Assembly: GCF_963576615.1 (NCBI RefSeq)
Contig: NC_088717.1
Location: 55,631,526 to 55,695,525 of the forward strand
Direction of reading: 5' to 3'
From: Watersipora subatra
Taxonomy: Eukaryota; Bryozoa; Gymnolaemata; Cheilostomatida; Watersiporidae
DNA length: 64,000 nt
A program made the translations under genes and the position numbers. The notes below the pieces were generated by a model, which had not been told where the DNA came from, searched no databases, and worked only from the letters and a program-made list of their open reading frames with translations. Below, in pieces: positions 24,447 to 34,698 of the stretch (the stretch's first letter is position 1; the number at the start of each line of letters is the position of its first letter).

Positions 24447-24661
24447 TCATCCTTTCATAACTCCTTTTTTACACTTTTCTGTGTATACCGGTAGTCTTCT
24501 TCCTTTCTCAAGATCTCCGAGGGAGCTTTCCATTCCAGGCTTGTACCAGCTACAGGCGTAACACGCGGACCTATCTACTCTGTTGGGAAAGCGGCACATA
24601 ACACACTTTCATTTTGGTAGTTCTTTCCAAAACTTTTTTCTTGCTACTTCTCTTTGTATTT
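24447..24661 (-). pseudogene. RanBP2-type zinc-finger exon, copy A (disrupted)
   Basis: This is the counterpart of 41380-41594 in unit B, with the same acceptor (cttgttttatag). It keeps the cysteines (CVMCRFPN and CYAC), but the tryptophan codon that opens the zinc finger in B (TGG) is TGA here. Either the exon is dead in this unit or the gene is read differently. It lies just beyond the gypsy insertion, which separates it from the C-terminal exon at 19094-19197. Confidence 0.5.
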
Positions 24662-24844
24662 CTATAAAACAAGTGAGCCACATGATCAGTGATAAAATGA
24701 CACTGAATCTCCTGACCATGATGTCAAACCTAACGTAAATAAGTTAGCCCAAGCTGTTAGTGCCCGTCTTTCCAGTACTTTCCAGTCTTTTTTTACATCA
24801 TGAGAGAGTGGGCTGTTGAGAAGCTATGATTAGAGAGCTACATA

Positions 24845-24947
24845 TACCATAAAACCTCTAATTAAACGCGATGGCGCTCTATTTTTCGATCTTTTTTTTA
24901 TAGTGGAAGTCAATTGGAGGCGGCGTTCAATAAGAGGTTTTACGGTA
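24845..24947. mobile_element. 103-bp MITE with terminal inverted repeats
   Basis: The ends are TACCATAAAACCTCTAATTA and the inverted match ending AGAGGTTTTACGGTA. Only its left part is present in unit B (41809-41876), where the duplication junction cuts it. Confidence 0.7.
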
Positions 24948-24954
24948 GTTACCT

Positions 24955-25545
24955 ATTCAAATTTTATAGGTAGAGCAAATACTACCTGCAGCGGAAATAC
25001 TACCCAAAGGCTAGTATTTTCACTACAGGTCAATGACATATTTCTGTTGATTGTAATCTCTCTAATATGATAGCGGATGTGTGTGTTCGCTGCATGTCAC
25101 ACTTTCGGTCACGATTAGAAGTGGACTTAAAATGTTGCTATGGCCGAGATTGGAACTGACAACATTCAACTTGATAAGTTGACACTTTAATACAGGCATC
25201 CATTTTATGCTTTTCGGTGTTTCGGAATACATGTAGCTGTGTCTATGTAGCTTTTCACTATGTTGTATTGGCACACCCGATTATCTACTACCGGCCCACT
25301 AGACTGCCAGAGTACTAAAGTGCGTGTGTTAGCTCGCCGTGTACCACGCTTTTTAGTGTTTAGATAAGAAACCTTGTGGTACCACAACTACAAGGCTCAA
25401 TACAATTTTGCCCAAATTTAAATGATTTTCGCAAACAACGGACCTTTTTGCTGTTCAAAAATGCCAAAAAAATCTTCGTAACAAATTTTGGATTTAAAAT
25501 CAAAAACGTATCCTTTATTGTTTAGCATATATGAATGAATAAACA
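24955..25545. other. A/B spacer, nothing recognised
   Basis: The sequence has no match to units B or C. A fragment near 25130-25200 (GGAACTGAC, GACACTTTAATACAGGCATCC) looks repeat-derived, but no element end was found. Confidence 0.35.
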
Positions 25546-25716
25546 AGGCAGCGAAGAGAAGCAGACAGAGAACGACGAAGAAGGTGGTGGGTACAGCTTG
25601 GAGGGGATGAAAAACAAGCTCAACGTAATATAAACAGAGAACGCATGCGGAGAATGAGGAATCTAATGAGCAATGAGGATAGAGTTAGATATAATGATTG
25701 CAGTAGAGACCTATAA
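25546..25716 (+). pseudogene. Arg/Glu-rich protein remnant, possibly Helitron-derived
   Basis: A 56-codon frame reads RQRREADRERRRRWWVQL and later QRNINRERMRRMRNLMS, ending at TAA 25714-25716. Similar residue patterns continue in broken form to about 26060. Arg/Gln/Glu-rich runs of this kind are found near the N-terminus of some Helitron and other transposon proteins. The assignment is weak; a purine-rich chance frame is possible. Confidence 0.25.
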
Positions 25717-26690
25717 CAGGCATGAGAAAATCGAATGAATGGAGAAGAATGACACTATTATAAAATTCTAGCAGAAGAATGGATGAAAGCATGAAGAGAT
25801 GCAATGAATGAAAAAGAAAGAGAATTACATAATACTTAAGCACGAGAACGGATGTGAGTTGGAAGAAAAGATATGACAGAAGAAGAACTACGGAAGAGCC
25901 TCGAAGACAAAAGAAATAGAAATATCATACAGAGAAATTTGCAGGAGAAATAATGCAACTATTACAGAATACACAGACATTAAACTTTCACAGATCACGC
26001 TGGTAACTAATATTCTAAAAGCACCACAGAAACAGCTAAAACTAAGGTATGTTACTAGTAACTTACTTTGCTTTCCAATTACGTGCTGTTTAATATTTTG
26101 TTGATTTAAAAAGGTGAACTGCTTCAACCATATTATTTAATTTTGGCTGAAAAGATTTCAAGTGATATTAATTATTGTAACAATGAACAAGTCACTTCTG
26201 TTGCGTTTAATATGTGTTTTATAATTATTATTACCGCAATAATATTGAGGCCATAATAAGATAGTTTAAAAAAGAAACCAGCTTTTTCTCTTTTTCTGTT
26301 CTTAGTTGTTACGATTAGTTCAGTATTTTATACTAGCCAGTAGGAATACATGGTTGGCTAACATGTCAATTGTTAGAATTTTTGTGTCATGACCTTGAGC
26401 TCTTTGAGCAAAACTCAACATGTCAGAATTGCCTAATGCATCCCACCTACACCTTGATTAATCAAAAAAAGTCTAAGGCTAGGTTTAGCAATTTTAGTTT
26501 ATGTACATCTGCACCACTATAAAATGAATTGATCAGCATGTTTTGAATAATATGAACTAGATAAAAAACTAGCAGCTTAGAGTGACAAAAAAATAAAGTG
26601 GTGTGCTGAGACAGTGACTGTTTTTACAGTTTCACCCTTAAGAATTGAGATCTTTATTAAATTGTTGTTTGATAGTTGATACATGTAGAC
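25717..26690. other. A/B spacer, nothing recognised
   Basis: AT-rich DNA up to the copia element. No exon, RNA gene or terminal repeat was recognised apart from the decayed purine-rich stretch to about 26060. Confidence 0.35.
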
Positions 26691-26703
26691 ACATAGTTAT
26701 GTT

Positions 26704-27028
26704 TGTTTGAGAGACAAGCCTACGCACTTGTTACTATGTCTGTTTTACATAAGTTTACATTTACATATTAGAAGTTGTATTCGTTCATATTGGTGCAGAC
26801 AACTCCAATTTACATATGCTATGTTGGTTACAAGCTCACGTATACAAATGCTGCTAATTGGTTAATAGGTCAATTAATCAATGTCTATTGGTTCATTTAT
26901 TTTTTCTGTGCATTCCTTTACTTGTAAAAGCAACTTCCTGTTCTGTTCTAATTACAAAGCATGACAGCAGCACATTCTCTCCTTATATCTTAATTATGGC
27001 TAGTAGCACACAATCAACTAGCTCAACA
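26704..27028 (+). repeat. Ty1/copia 5' LTR
   Basis: 325 bp, starting TGTTTGAGAGACAAGCC and ending CTAGCTCAACA. The gag start codon lies near its end (about 26997). Confidence 0.85.
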
Positions 27029-30000
27029 GGTTATGAGCCCAGCAGGAGCCGACTTTATTTCGATGGGAACCAGGCATCATATCAAATATGGGAAACCAGG
27101 TTCATAAACTATTTATACACAGTAAATAAAGGGCTCCACAAGGCAATACTTCCCAAAGTGTCAACAGTTGAAGACGATACAGATTATGATGAAAAGACTA
27201 GATGGGCTTTTGCAGAATTAGTCCAAGCTCTTGACGAACACGGTCTCCTCAACTGATAATGAATGACAGTAAAGATGATGGTAGGAAGGCTCTACAAGTG
27301 TTGAGAAACCACTACGCGAGTATAGAGAAACCGCTTTATACCGCTTTACTTACACTTTATGAAGAGCTAACCACACTAAACATGAAAACTACAGAAGACA
27401 TCACAGATTTCATCATAAGAGGGGAAAGAGCAGCTACAGGACTTAGATCCACTGGTGAAACTATCTCAGACAATTTGATAATAGCAATGATACTAAAAGG
27501 TTTACCAGATGCATTTCAGCCGTTCGTGGTAATACATACGCAGCTAGACAAGGCTAAATCTCTTACAGAGTTAAAAGCAGCGGTACACAACGTTGCTAAT
27601 ACAGAATCCGTATGTACGGCAGCGCAGTCATCTGCTCTAGCTACAAGTAGTAGACCTAACACTACATTCACACCAGGACAACCAAATGCATCAGGAAAAC
27701 CTGCACAGCAAAAACGTATGGTATGTGGAAAGATGAATCACACATCGTCGCAGTGCCGATCGAAAGCCAAACTTTAATGTGGATACTGTGACTACTGTCA
27801 GACCCCAGGACATATTAAAAAAGTATGTTTGAAAAAGCAGCGTGAGAAATCATCTGACACACGTGCGAATGTCACTGACGAAACTACAACACAATTCTCG
27901 TTCACCACCTCAATCGACAGTGAAGATGTCAACCATGCTATGACATTACGCTATGACAATAACAACAGATTATTAGTGGACTGTGGCGCAACCTGCCATA
28001 TAGTAAACAATCCCAACTACTTTACAGCATATGATGATAGCTTCAATCCAAAGCAACACTTCATTCAGTTAGCTGATGGACATAGGAGTAATGAACTTGC
28101 TACTGTTCGAGGTAATGCTCAATTCACTATTGCTGACTCTGAAGGTAAGATGCATAAAATATCTCTTCATGATGCATTGCTAGCTCCAGACTTCCCGGTG
28201 AGTCTCTTCTCAGTACAGTCAGCCGTTCAGTCAGGTGCTGAAATAACATTTACTAGGCAACACACCACGTTTACAGGTAATGACACTGACTTTAGCATTA
28301 CTAAACTTGGCAAACTATATTATTTGCCAACTGACAGCTGTAATGACTCAATAAATGTCACTAGGAGTCTTGAGGATTGGCATGTGTCTTTAGGTCATAC
28401 TAACTATGATGACATTATTAGCTTACAGTCAGTTACCCGTGGTATGACAGTACAAGGCAAACCGACTAAGACTTGTACCACAAACAACATGACTAAACTA
28501 CCAAAATCACACGATGACCATCCCACGTACGCTACTAAGCCACTTGAACGTGTACACTCTGATGTATGCTGTCCAATCGACGCGACCTCCAGAGAAGGTC
28601 ATAGGTACATCATAAACTTTGTTGACGAATATTCCAGCATGTTGTTAGTGTACTTTTTGCGTTGTAAGAGTGAAGCACACATCGCTCTAAGCAAGTTCTT
28701 GTCAGATGTTGCACCCATAGGTAGCGTTAAAGAACTCCACTCAGACAATGGAGGAGAGTACATGGGTCACGCTTTTCAAAAGGTGTTACTAGACAACAAA
28801 ATCAAACATACAACAACTGCCCCATATACACCATACCAGAACGGTAAATCCGAGCGGGCATGGCGTTCCCTAATGGAAATGTCTAGATGCCTCATATCAG
28901 AAGCGAAAATAGCCAAAACGTACTGAACTTATGCAGTCAAACATGCCCAATACCTACGTAACAGGAGTTATCAACGCCGTACAAACTCCACAGCATACGA
29001 ACTATTAACTAACACTAAACCTGACATGAGCAAAGTACATAAGTTTTGATCAACATGCACATATTACGTCGACGGACACAAACAGAAACTAGATGCTCGA
29101 GGCCAGATTGGTATTTACCTAGGTATTGATACTCAGAGTAAAGGGTATTACATGCTGCATGACAACAAGGTTACTACTACACGCAATGTAACTATACATG
29201 TCAATATGGAGAGCAAACAATGTCATGAAGATATTGGAACAGAACCCTATGATTCACCGCACAGTGCTACCAGCCAACGCACAATGAGACCTACTGATTC
29301 AGGACCTCCTAACAGAGTTTCAGAACCTGTAACACAGCCTGTAGACCTAAATCAAGAGCAGGCTAACCATGAAAGGCCAGAGCAAGAGCAACTAGCACCA
29401 AACCTAGAGCCTGAAACTTATGAAAGGCCTAGCAGGGAGAAGAAAACTCCAAAACATCTGTCAGACTGCTATCTGTATTTCACAGACCCACACACTGACC
29501 ATGCTTATAACACAAACACACTACCACTCATACCTAACACATATGAGGAGGCTATTACTTCAGCAGATGCCAAACAATGGAAATTAGCAATGGATACCGA
29601 GATATCCACATTTGAGGCGAATAACACATGGACTCTCAAGCAGCTACCTGCTGGATTGAGGAGACAAAAGGACGTAGGGTATTCACTGTAAAACAAGGCA
29701 AACAACCAAATGATATCCAGTATAAAGCTAGATATGCAGCGTGAGGTTACTCACAGAAGCATGGAATTGATTACATTGAGACTTATTCCCCTACAACCAA
29801 GTTTACATCAATACGCACATTGCTACAAAAAGCGGTGAATGAAAACTTGAAGTTACACCAACTAGATGTCAAGGGAGCATACCTTAACGCACCCATTGAC
29901 AAGGATATCTACATACAGCAACCACCCGAGTATGAGAAAACCCAAACTGGAGATGTCCCACTCATGTGTCATCTAAACAAGTCTTTATATGGACTTAAGC

Positions 30001-31073
30001 AAAGTGGGCGAAACTGGCACACCACTTTCACAGACGAGCTCAAATCTATGGGATATACTGCTAATAGTGTTGATCCCTGCTTGTACAACAAATACATAGA
30101 CTCAGATCAAATCATCATACTCTTTTGGGTTGATGACATCATCATCGGCAGTAACAAACAAGAACTCATTGACAATACTATACACACACTTCACGAGAGA
30201 TTCAAAATGGACAATAGAGGAGAATTGCAATAGTTTCTGGGAATAGATTTTCGTCGCCTGAGCAATAGCCATTATCAAATGAGCCAAGAGCGTTATATTG
30301 AAGCCATTCTCAGACGCTACAATATGACAGAATGCAAATCTGCCAATACACCAGCTGACAAAGCTATTGATTTGAGAAAAGCCACCGATGGAAACGAAGT
30401 AGATACCAATTATCCATACAGACAGGTGATCGGAAGCCTCATCTACTTGACGACAGGCACTCGCCTGGACATAAGTTGGATAGTCTCAAAGCTATCACAA
30501 TTTCTGGTGAAGCCAACTCATGTTCATATTACAGCAGCTAAGAGAGTTTTGCGCTATCTAAAGACTACCAAGTCTTATACGCTGACATTCAAGCCCTCAG
30601 ATCCTACACTAGTCGGGTACTCTGACTCAGATTGGGGTGGAGATTTAGACGAAAGGCGATCAACCGCAGGCTATGTGTTTACTTTAGGTCATTCCGCACC
30701 TATCAGCTGGAAATTGCACAAGCAAACAGCTGTAGCTCTATCATCAACTGAAGCTGAGTACATTGCAATGGTTGAAGCTACTAAGGAAGCCATACATCTA
30801 CGACAATTACTAAACTCACTCAACATGCAACAAGATAACTCTACAGCTGTCTACGTTGACAATCAAAGTGCAATTGCCCTCGCTAAGAACACTGACAAGC
30901 ATCACAATCGCAGCAAACATGTAGACATACGATATCACTTTATTAGACTACAAACCGATGTTGTATACACCTACATTAACACTAACAATAATATGGCTGA
31001 CATATTCACTAAGCCACTCGACAGAGTCGCTCATATGCATCAACGAAAGATGTTGCTCCAGCTTGAGGGGGCG

Positions 31074-31592
31074 TGTTGAGAGACAAGCCTACGCACTTGT
31101 TACCGTGTCCGTTTTACATTAGTTTACATTTACATATTAGAAGTTGTATTCTTTCATATTGGTGCAAACAACTCCAATTTACATATGCTATGTTGGTTGG
31201 TGGCACGGTATGCTCCGTATACCGTGCCACGTATACGGACGGGTATAACTGGAGTATCTCAGAACCTGATTGCAACCTCAGAACCTCTATGTATGCATGC
31301 ATACATGCATGTATGCATGCATACATGCATGTATGCATGCATACATAGAGGTTCTGAGGTTGCAATCAGGTTCTGAGATACTCCAGTTATACCCGTTCCA
31401 CGTATACAAATGCTGCTAATTGGTTAATAGGTCAATTAATCAATGTCTATTGGTTCGTTTGTTTTTCTGTGCATACCTTTATTTGTAAAAGCAACTTCCT
31501 GTTCTGTTCTAATTACAAAGCATGATAGCAGCACATTCTCTTCTAATCTCTTATTTATGGCTAGTAACACACAATCATCAACTAGCTCAACA
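31074..31592 (+). repeat. Ty1/copia 3' LTR with a palindrome inserted
   Basis: 519 bp, that is about 195 bp longer than the 5' LTR. The surplus is an inserted hairpin segment (about 31198-31396). It ends exactly where unit B begins. Confidence 0.85.
31202..31395. mobile_element. Hairpin insertion with a 156-bp perfect palindrome
   Basis: 31240-31395 is a palindrome that reads as perfect. The arms contain GGGTATAACTGGAGTATCTC and meet in an ATGC-rich centre at 31317/31318. Beside it, 31202-31228 is a second hairpin (GGCACGGTAT ... ATACCGTGCC). Both are absent from the 5' LTR, so they entered after the copia element inserted. No transposase is encoded. Confidence 0.8.
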
Positions 31593-31706
31593 TAGACTAC
31601 TAAAGAAAAAGAGTAAGATAGACCGTTCGAGTAAAGGTGTAACTTTTATTGGCTATTTTAACCTTTTGTCATTAATATTATTGCTTTAGAGTTTTGTTAG
31701 TTGCGT

Positions 31707-31895
31707 CATACCTGCCAACTCTCACGCTTTGGGCGTGAGACTCACGCAATCACCCCAAAGAAAAAATGAAAATGCGTGAGAAATGCGTGAGATTTTTGCC
31801 CCAATTTCCACAATTTTATATATACTATCATTGATGCATCAATTGCTCCAAAACCAAATCTCACGCATTGCCCCACTCTTGGGTTGGCAGGTCTG
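31707..31895. mobile_element. 189-bp MITE with 8-bp TSD
   Basis: The ends CATACCTGCCAACTC and, inverted, CAGACCTGCCAACCC are flanked by a perfect 8-bp duplication AGTTGCGT (31699-31706 and 31896-31903). Unit A has the empty site. hAT or P superfamily fits the TSD size. Confidence 0.85.
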
Positions 31896-32845
31896 AGTTG
31901 CGTATTTCACTTTTTAAACTTATAGATTAAAAAGGTATCTTTTACTGGTAAATATCAGTATTGCTGAACACCTTCACTGGTGCCTGAACCAGTAATAACC
32001 AAATTAGTTCACACAAGCTAAGTAAAAGTGCCCAAACTAAGCATGGTCAAAATAAACTAAGCTAGCAGAGTAAATTCAACACTAATGTATGTGTAGATTC
32101 GGATTAATCCGGTATAACATAATTCCTCCCTAATAACAAGTTACCCTCCCTAATAACAAGTTATCCTCCCACACAACAAGTTAACGCATACAACTAATCT
32201 GATAAAACAAATACTAACGTTCACTCATATTATTCAATAACAATAAGCACAAACAGCATACACACTTGCGTGCCTACCTCTTCTAAAGAATCTGCAATAT
32301 CCATTTCAAATCGCACAGATTGTATGGAAGTTTATATTAGGATTATGCTAGTTTATGAATTATGCTAAGATTTCATGGCAGTGCTCCGAACCACTGGATG
32401 AGATTACCGATGATGGAGCTTGACATAGTATTTTTTCGGTCTTATTGTGAGGCCTATAACACCAGCCGGTTTTAATTTCGTTTATGTATGCGCTCAGGCT
32501 AACAAAGATTATTTACTTTATCGGAGTTGTCATACGTATAAACGTAGAAGCAGGACAACTCATGTTTATTTGAAATTCGCTACAACTGCTACTGTTTTAC
32601 ATTTACATGTTAAGTTAAACGTTGTGACCTGTCTTCTAAGTTTAGCTTACGGATATAGAATGATATTTTTGTTTTAGTTAAAAAATGTTGCTAGTTATGC
32701 GCTTTTAGGCATAGTTTCAGCTTTTAAAGAATTTTAGCGAAATTGTTGGCCAAAAACTATTTGCAAATGTTAATTATTCGGTAAAAGAAACAAAGCTACT
32801 CAAATAGATACTTTATTATGCCTGTACATAAACAAATCAAATAGA

Positions 32846-33597
32846 TAGCTTATAGTTGCTATATGCTATGTTAGTATATCAAACAAGAGTTATTTGGTAT
32901 ACCATGAAAGCTTTGCAGAGTACCAGCAATGATATACAGCCCATCATATACAGCCCCCAATGATATACAGGGGGCTGTATATCATTGGTACCAGTGTAAG
33001 TCTATTTAATATAAATACAGCATCAGCTCACTTTGCATGTATGAGTTCTGTAAGCGTTTTCATAATTTGGTCCGTTGAGTACCCATTATTGTTTGTTATG
33101 TAGAATGCTATGAAACTAATTAAAAATTGTAAAAGCGCATTTTATAAACCAAATAAAATACTCATTCTGCAATGAAAAGGCTATCTAGCATAGGTTCAAA
33201 CATTGTCCACAAATTCACCTCAACAAGTCAATTTAAGTGATCAATAATCTACACTTGGGCAGCGTTAGTGATTCCAACATTTCACCGCTGTCACAATTTC
33301 AGCAACATCAGTAAAACTTGGATCGAGCTAGAATTACTAAAATTGACAATTTGCACAAGGGGGAAAATTCCACTTCACATGCAATATGAAGTACATGTAT
33401 TAGAATCAGATTATCTGTAAAGGCCAACGTATTTATAACCCATCAAATCTGTGAAAGGAACAAAATGGCTACAAAGAGGCCTTGTTGTTGCAACCCATTA
33501 TTATAATACTATACATTGGGACTTCTCAAACTCTAGTGGGCTGTAACAACCGTGATTTACTATAATAAGCTTAATATGGCAGGGTGAAGACTTGATG
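32846..33597. other. Unit-B-specific segment of about 750 bp
   Basis: Flanking sequence is continuous in unit A at about 12391. No TIR, TSD or coding frame was recognised, so this may be an insertion in B or a deletion in A. It contains the hairpin at 32928-32993. Confidence 0.5.
32928..32993. mobile_element. Hairpin MITE, ATATACAGCCCCC type
   Basis: CAATGATATACAG occurs twice in direct orientation and then inverted (CTGTATATCATTG). It is related to the hairpin at 15683-15734. Confidence 0.5.
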
Positions 33598-34698
33598 AAT
33601 GATACTATTTTTGCAATAGCCATACTTTTTTATAGCCTCAGTATATTATATTTACTATGCACAGCTTTATTAGTGGCACCTGAATGTGCTTTTGGAAATT
33701 GATCTGTTTGTGGACTGAAGATACTCTAGCCAAAAGGTATACTCACGTTATTTCTTGGTCACATTTTACAACACATCATAGCAGATAATAAAGAATATTT
33801 TGTAAATCTAAATGTCTTACTGGCTGTGATAAGTAATCAATTGTTTTTTCGCTAAGTTCTTGTAATATTGTTTCAGCTGGAGATATTTTAATTTATAACT
33901 CTTAGTTATCTTTTTTTAAAGAAATATCATGGTTAAGCTAGGCTATTATATCTAGATAGCCTGTGCTCTGTCGGTTCTTTGTTCATAATACACAAATGAA
34001 AATTTTATAAAAACAGTCTTTATAAAAGATTTTACCTGCTATTACTGTAATGGCTCTCATTACTAATGAGAGCATTTAATTTAACTGCAGACAGGTTGGT
34101 GATTGGTCGCATGCAGTTTTTAACAACCTTTATGAACTTAATGAAATTTATGTTACAAGGTCGCAATAAAAATGTCTTTTTTATAGTTTGTATTGTTTTC
34201 TGTCCATAAAATGGATGCATTCTGAAAGAGCACATTCTACATTAAACCCTGCTACATATATATTTTTGTAAATTTTTTAACAAGTTTATAAATTTTAGCT
34301 ATTGTGTTCCCTTCATTGACCTATTAACTATAGTATAGTTAATAATTAACTATAATAGTTAATAGGTCTATCATTGGTTCCCTTATTGAAGTGTGTAGGG
34401 GCTCAGACTTTGCAAAACAGTTGTATTTGTAAAAGTCAAGCAAGAGTAAACAACTTACATGCAATCCTGAATAAATGGATCAAAGGTTTTGGTTGGTAAA
34501 CAGTAATAGCACTTTAAACAACCAATATTGAATATTGAAGTACACAAAGAATGGTTTGGTGAAAAGACAACTTCCAATTGCAAGTTGCTAGTTTAGTAGA
34601 AAGACAACTCATAATATACAAATCGTTGCCGTCACATCATTTATATGACTGTCATATCTTATAGCCTGAGCACTGTTGTAGTTTAACACTTGTCATGA

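Larger units (their letters stand above)
11335..24947. repeat. Segmental duplication unit A
   Basis: From about 11335 (CTACTAAAGAAAAAGAG) this sequence matches 31597 onward nearly base for base apart from indels. A shorter part also matches unit C from 43850. It contains, left to right, the 3' flank, the EPDR gene, 5' flank, 32-bp and 12-bp minisatellites, a second gene's exons and a small MITE. A Ty3/gypsy element has split it. The sequence 11335-13512 downstream of the gene is conserved among units but holds no recognisable exon. Confidence 0.85.
26704..31592 (+). mobile_element. Ty1/copia LTR retrotransposon, broken
   Basis: Fossil element of about 4.9 kb. Parts: 5' LTR 26704-27028; primer-binding site GGTTATGAGCCCAGC at 27029, complementary to the anticodon arm of initiator tRNA-Met, as known for copia half-tRNA priming; gag about 27.0-27.75 kb; protease about 27.97 kb; integrase about 28.4-28.9 kb; reverse transcriptase about 29.6-30.25 kb; RNase H about 30.6-31.05 kb; polypurine tract GAGGGGGCG; 3' LTR 31074-31592. 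About half a dozen interruptions. The LTRs differ at about 5% of positions, older than the gypsy copy in unit A. Target duplication is unclear: TAGAC follows the 3' LTR, and TAGAC also occurs 13 bp before the 5' LTR. Confidence 0.88.

Noticed and set aside
31073-31376. Frames across the palindrome in the copia LTR
   Set aside because: Generated by the ATGC-rich hairpin; no coding signal.
32447-32677. 76-codon frame in the 3' flank of EPDR-B
   Set aside because: Not kept in frame in unit A; the sequence is conserved only as duplicated DNA.
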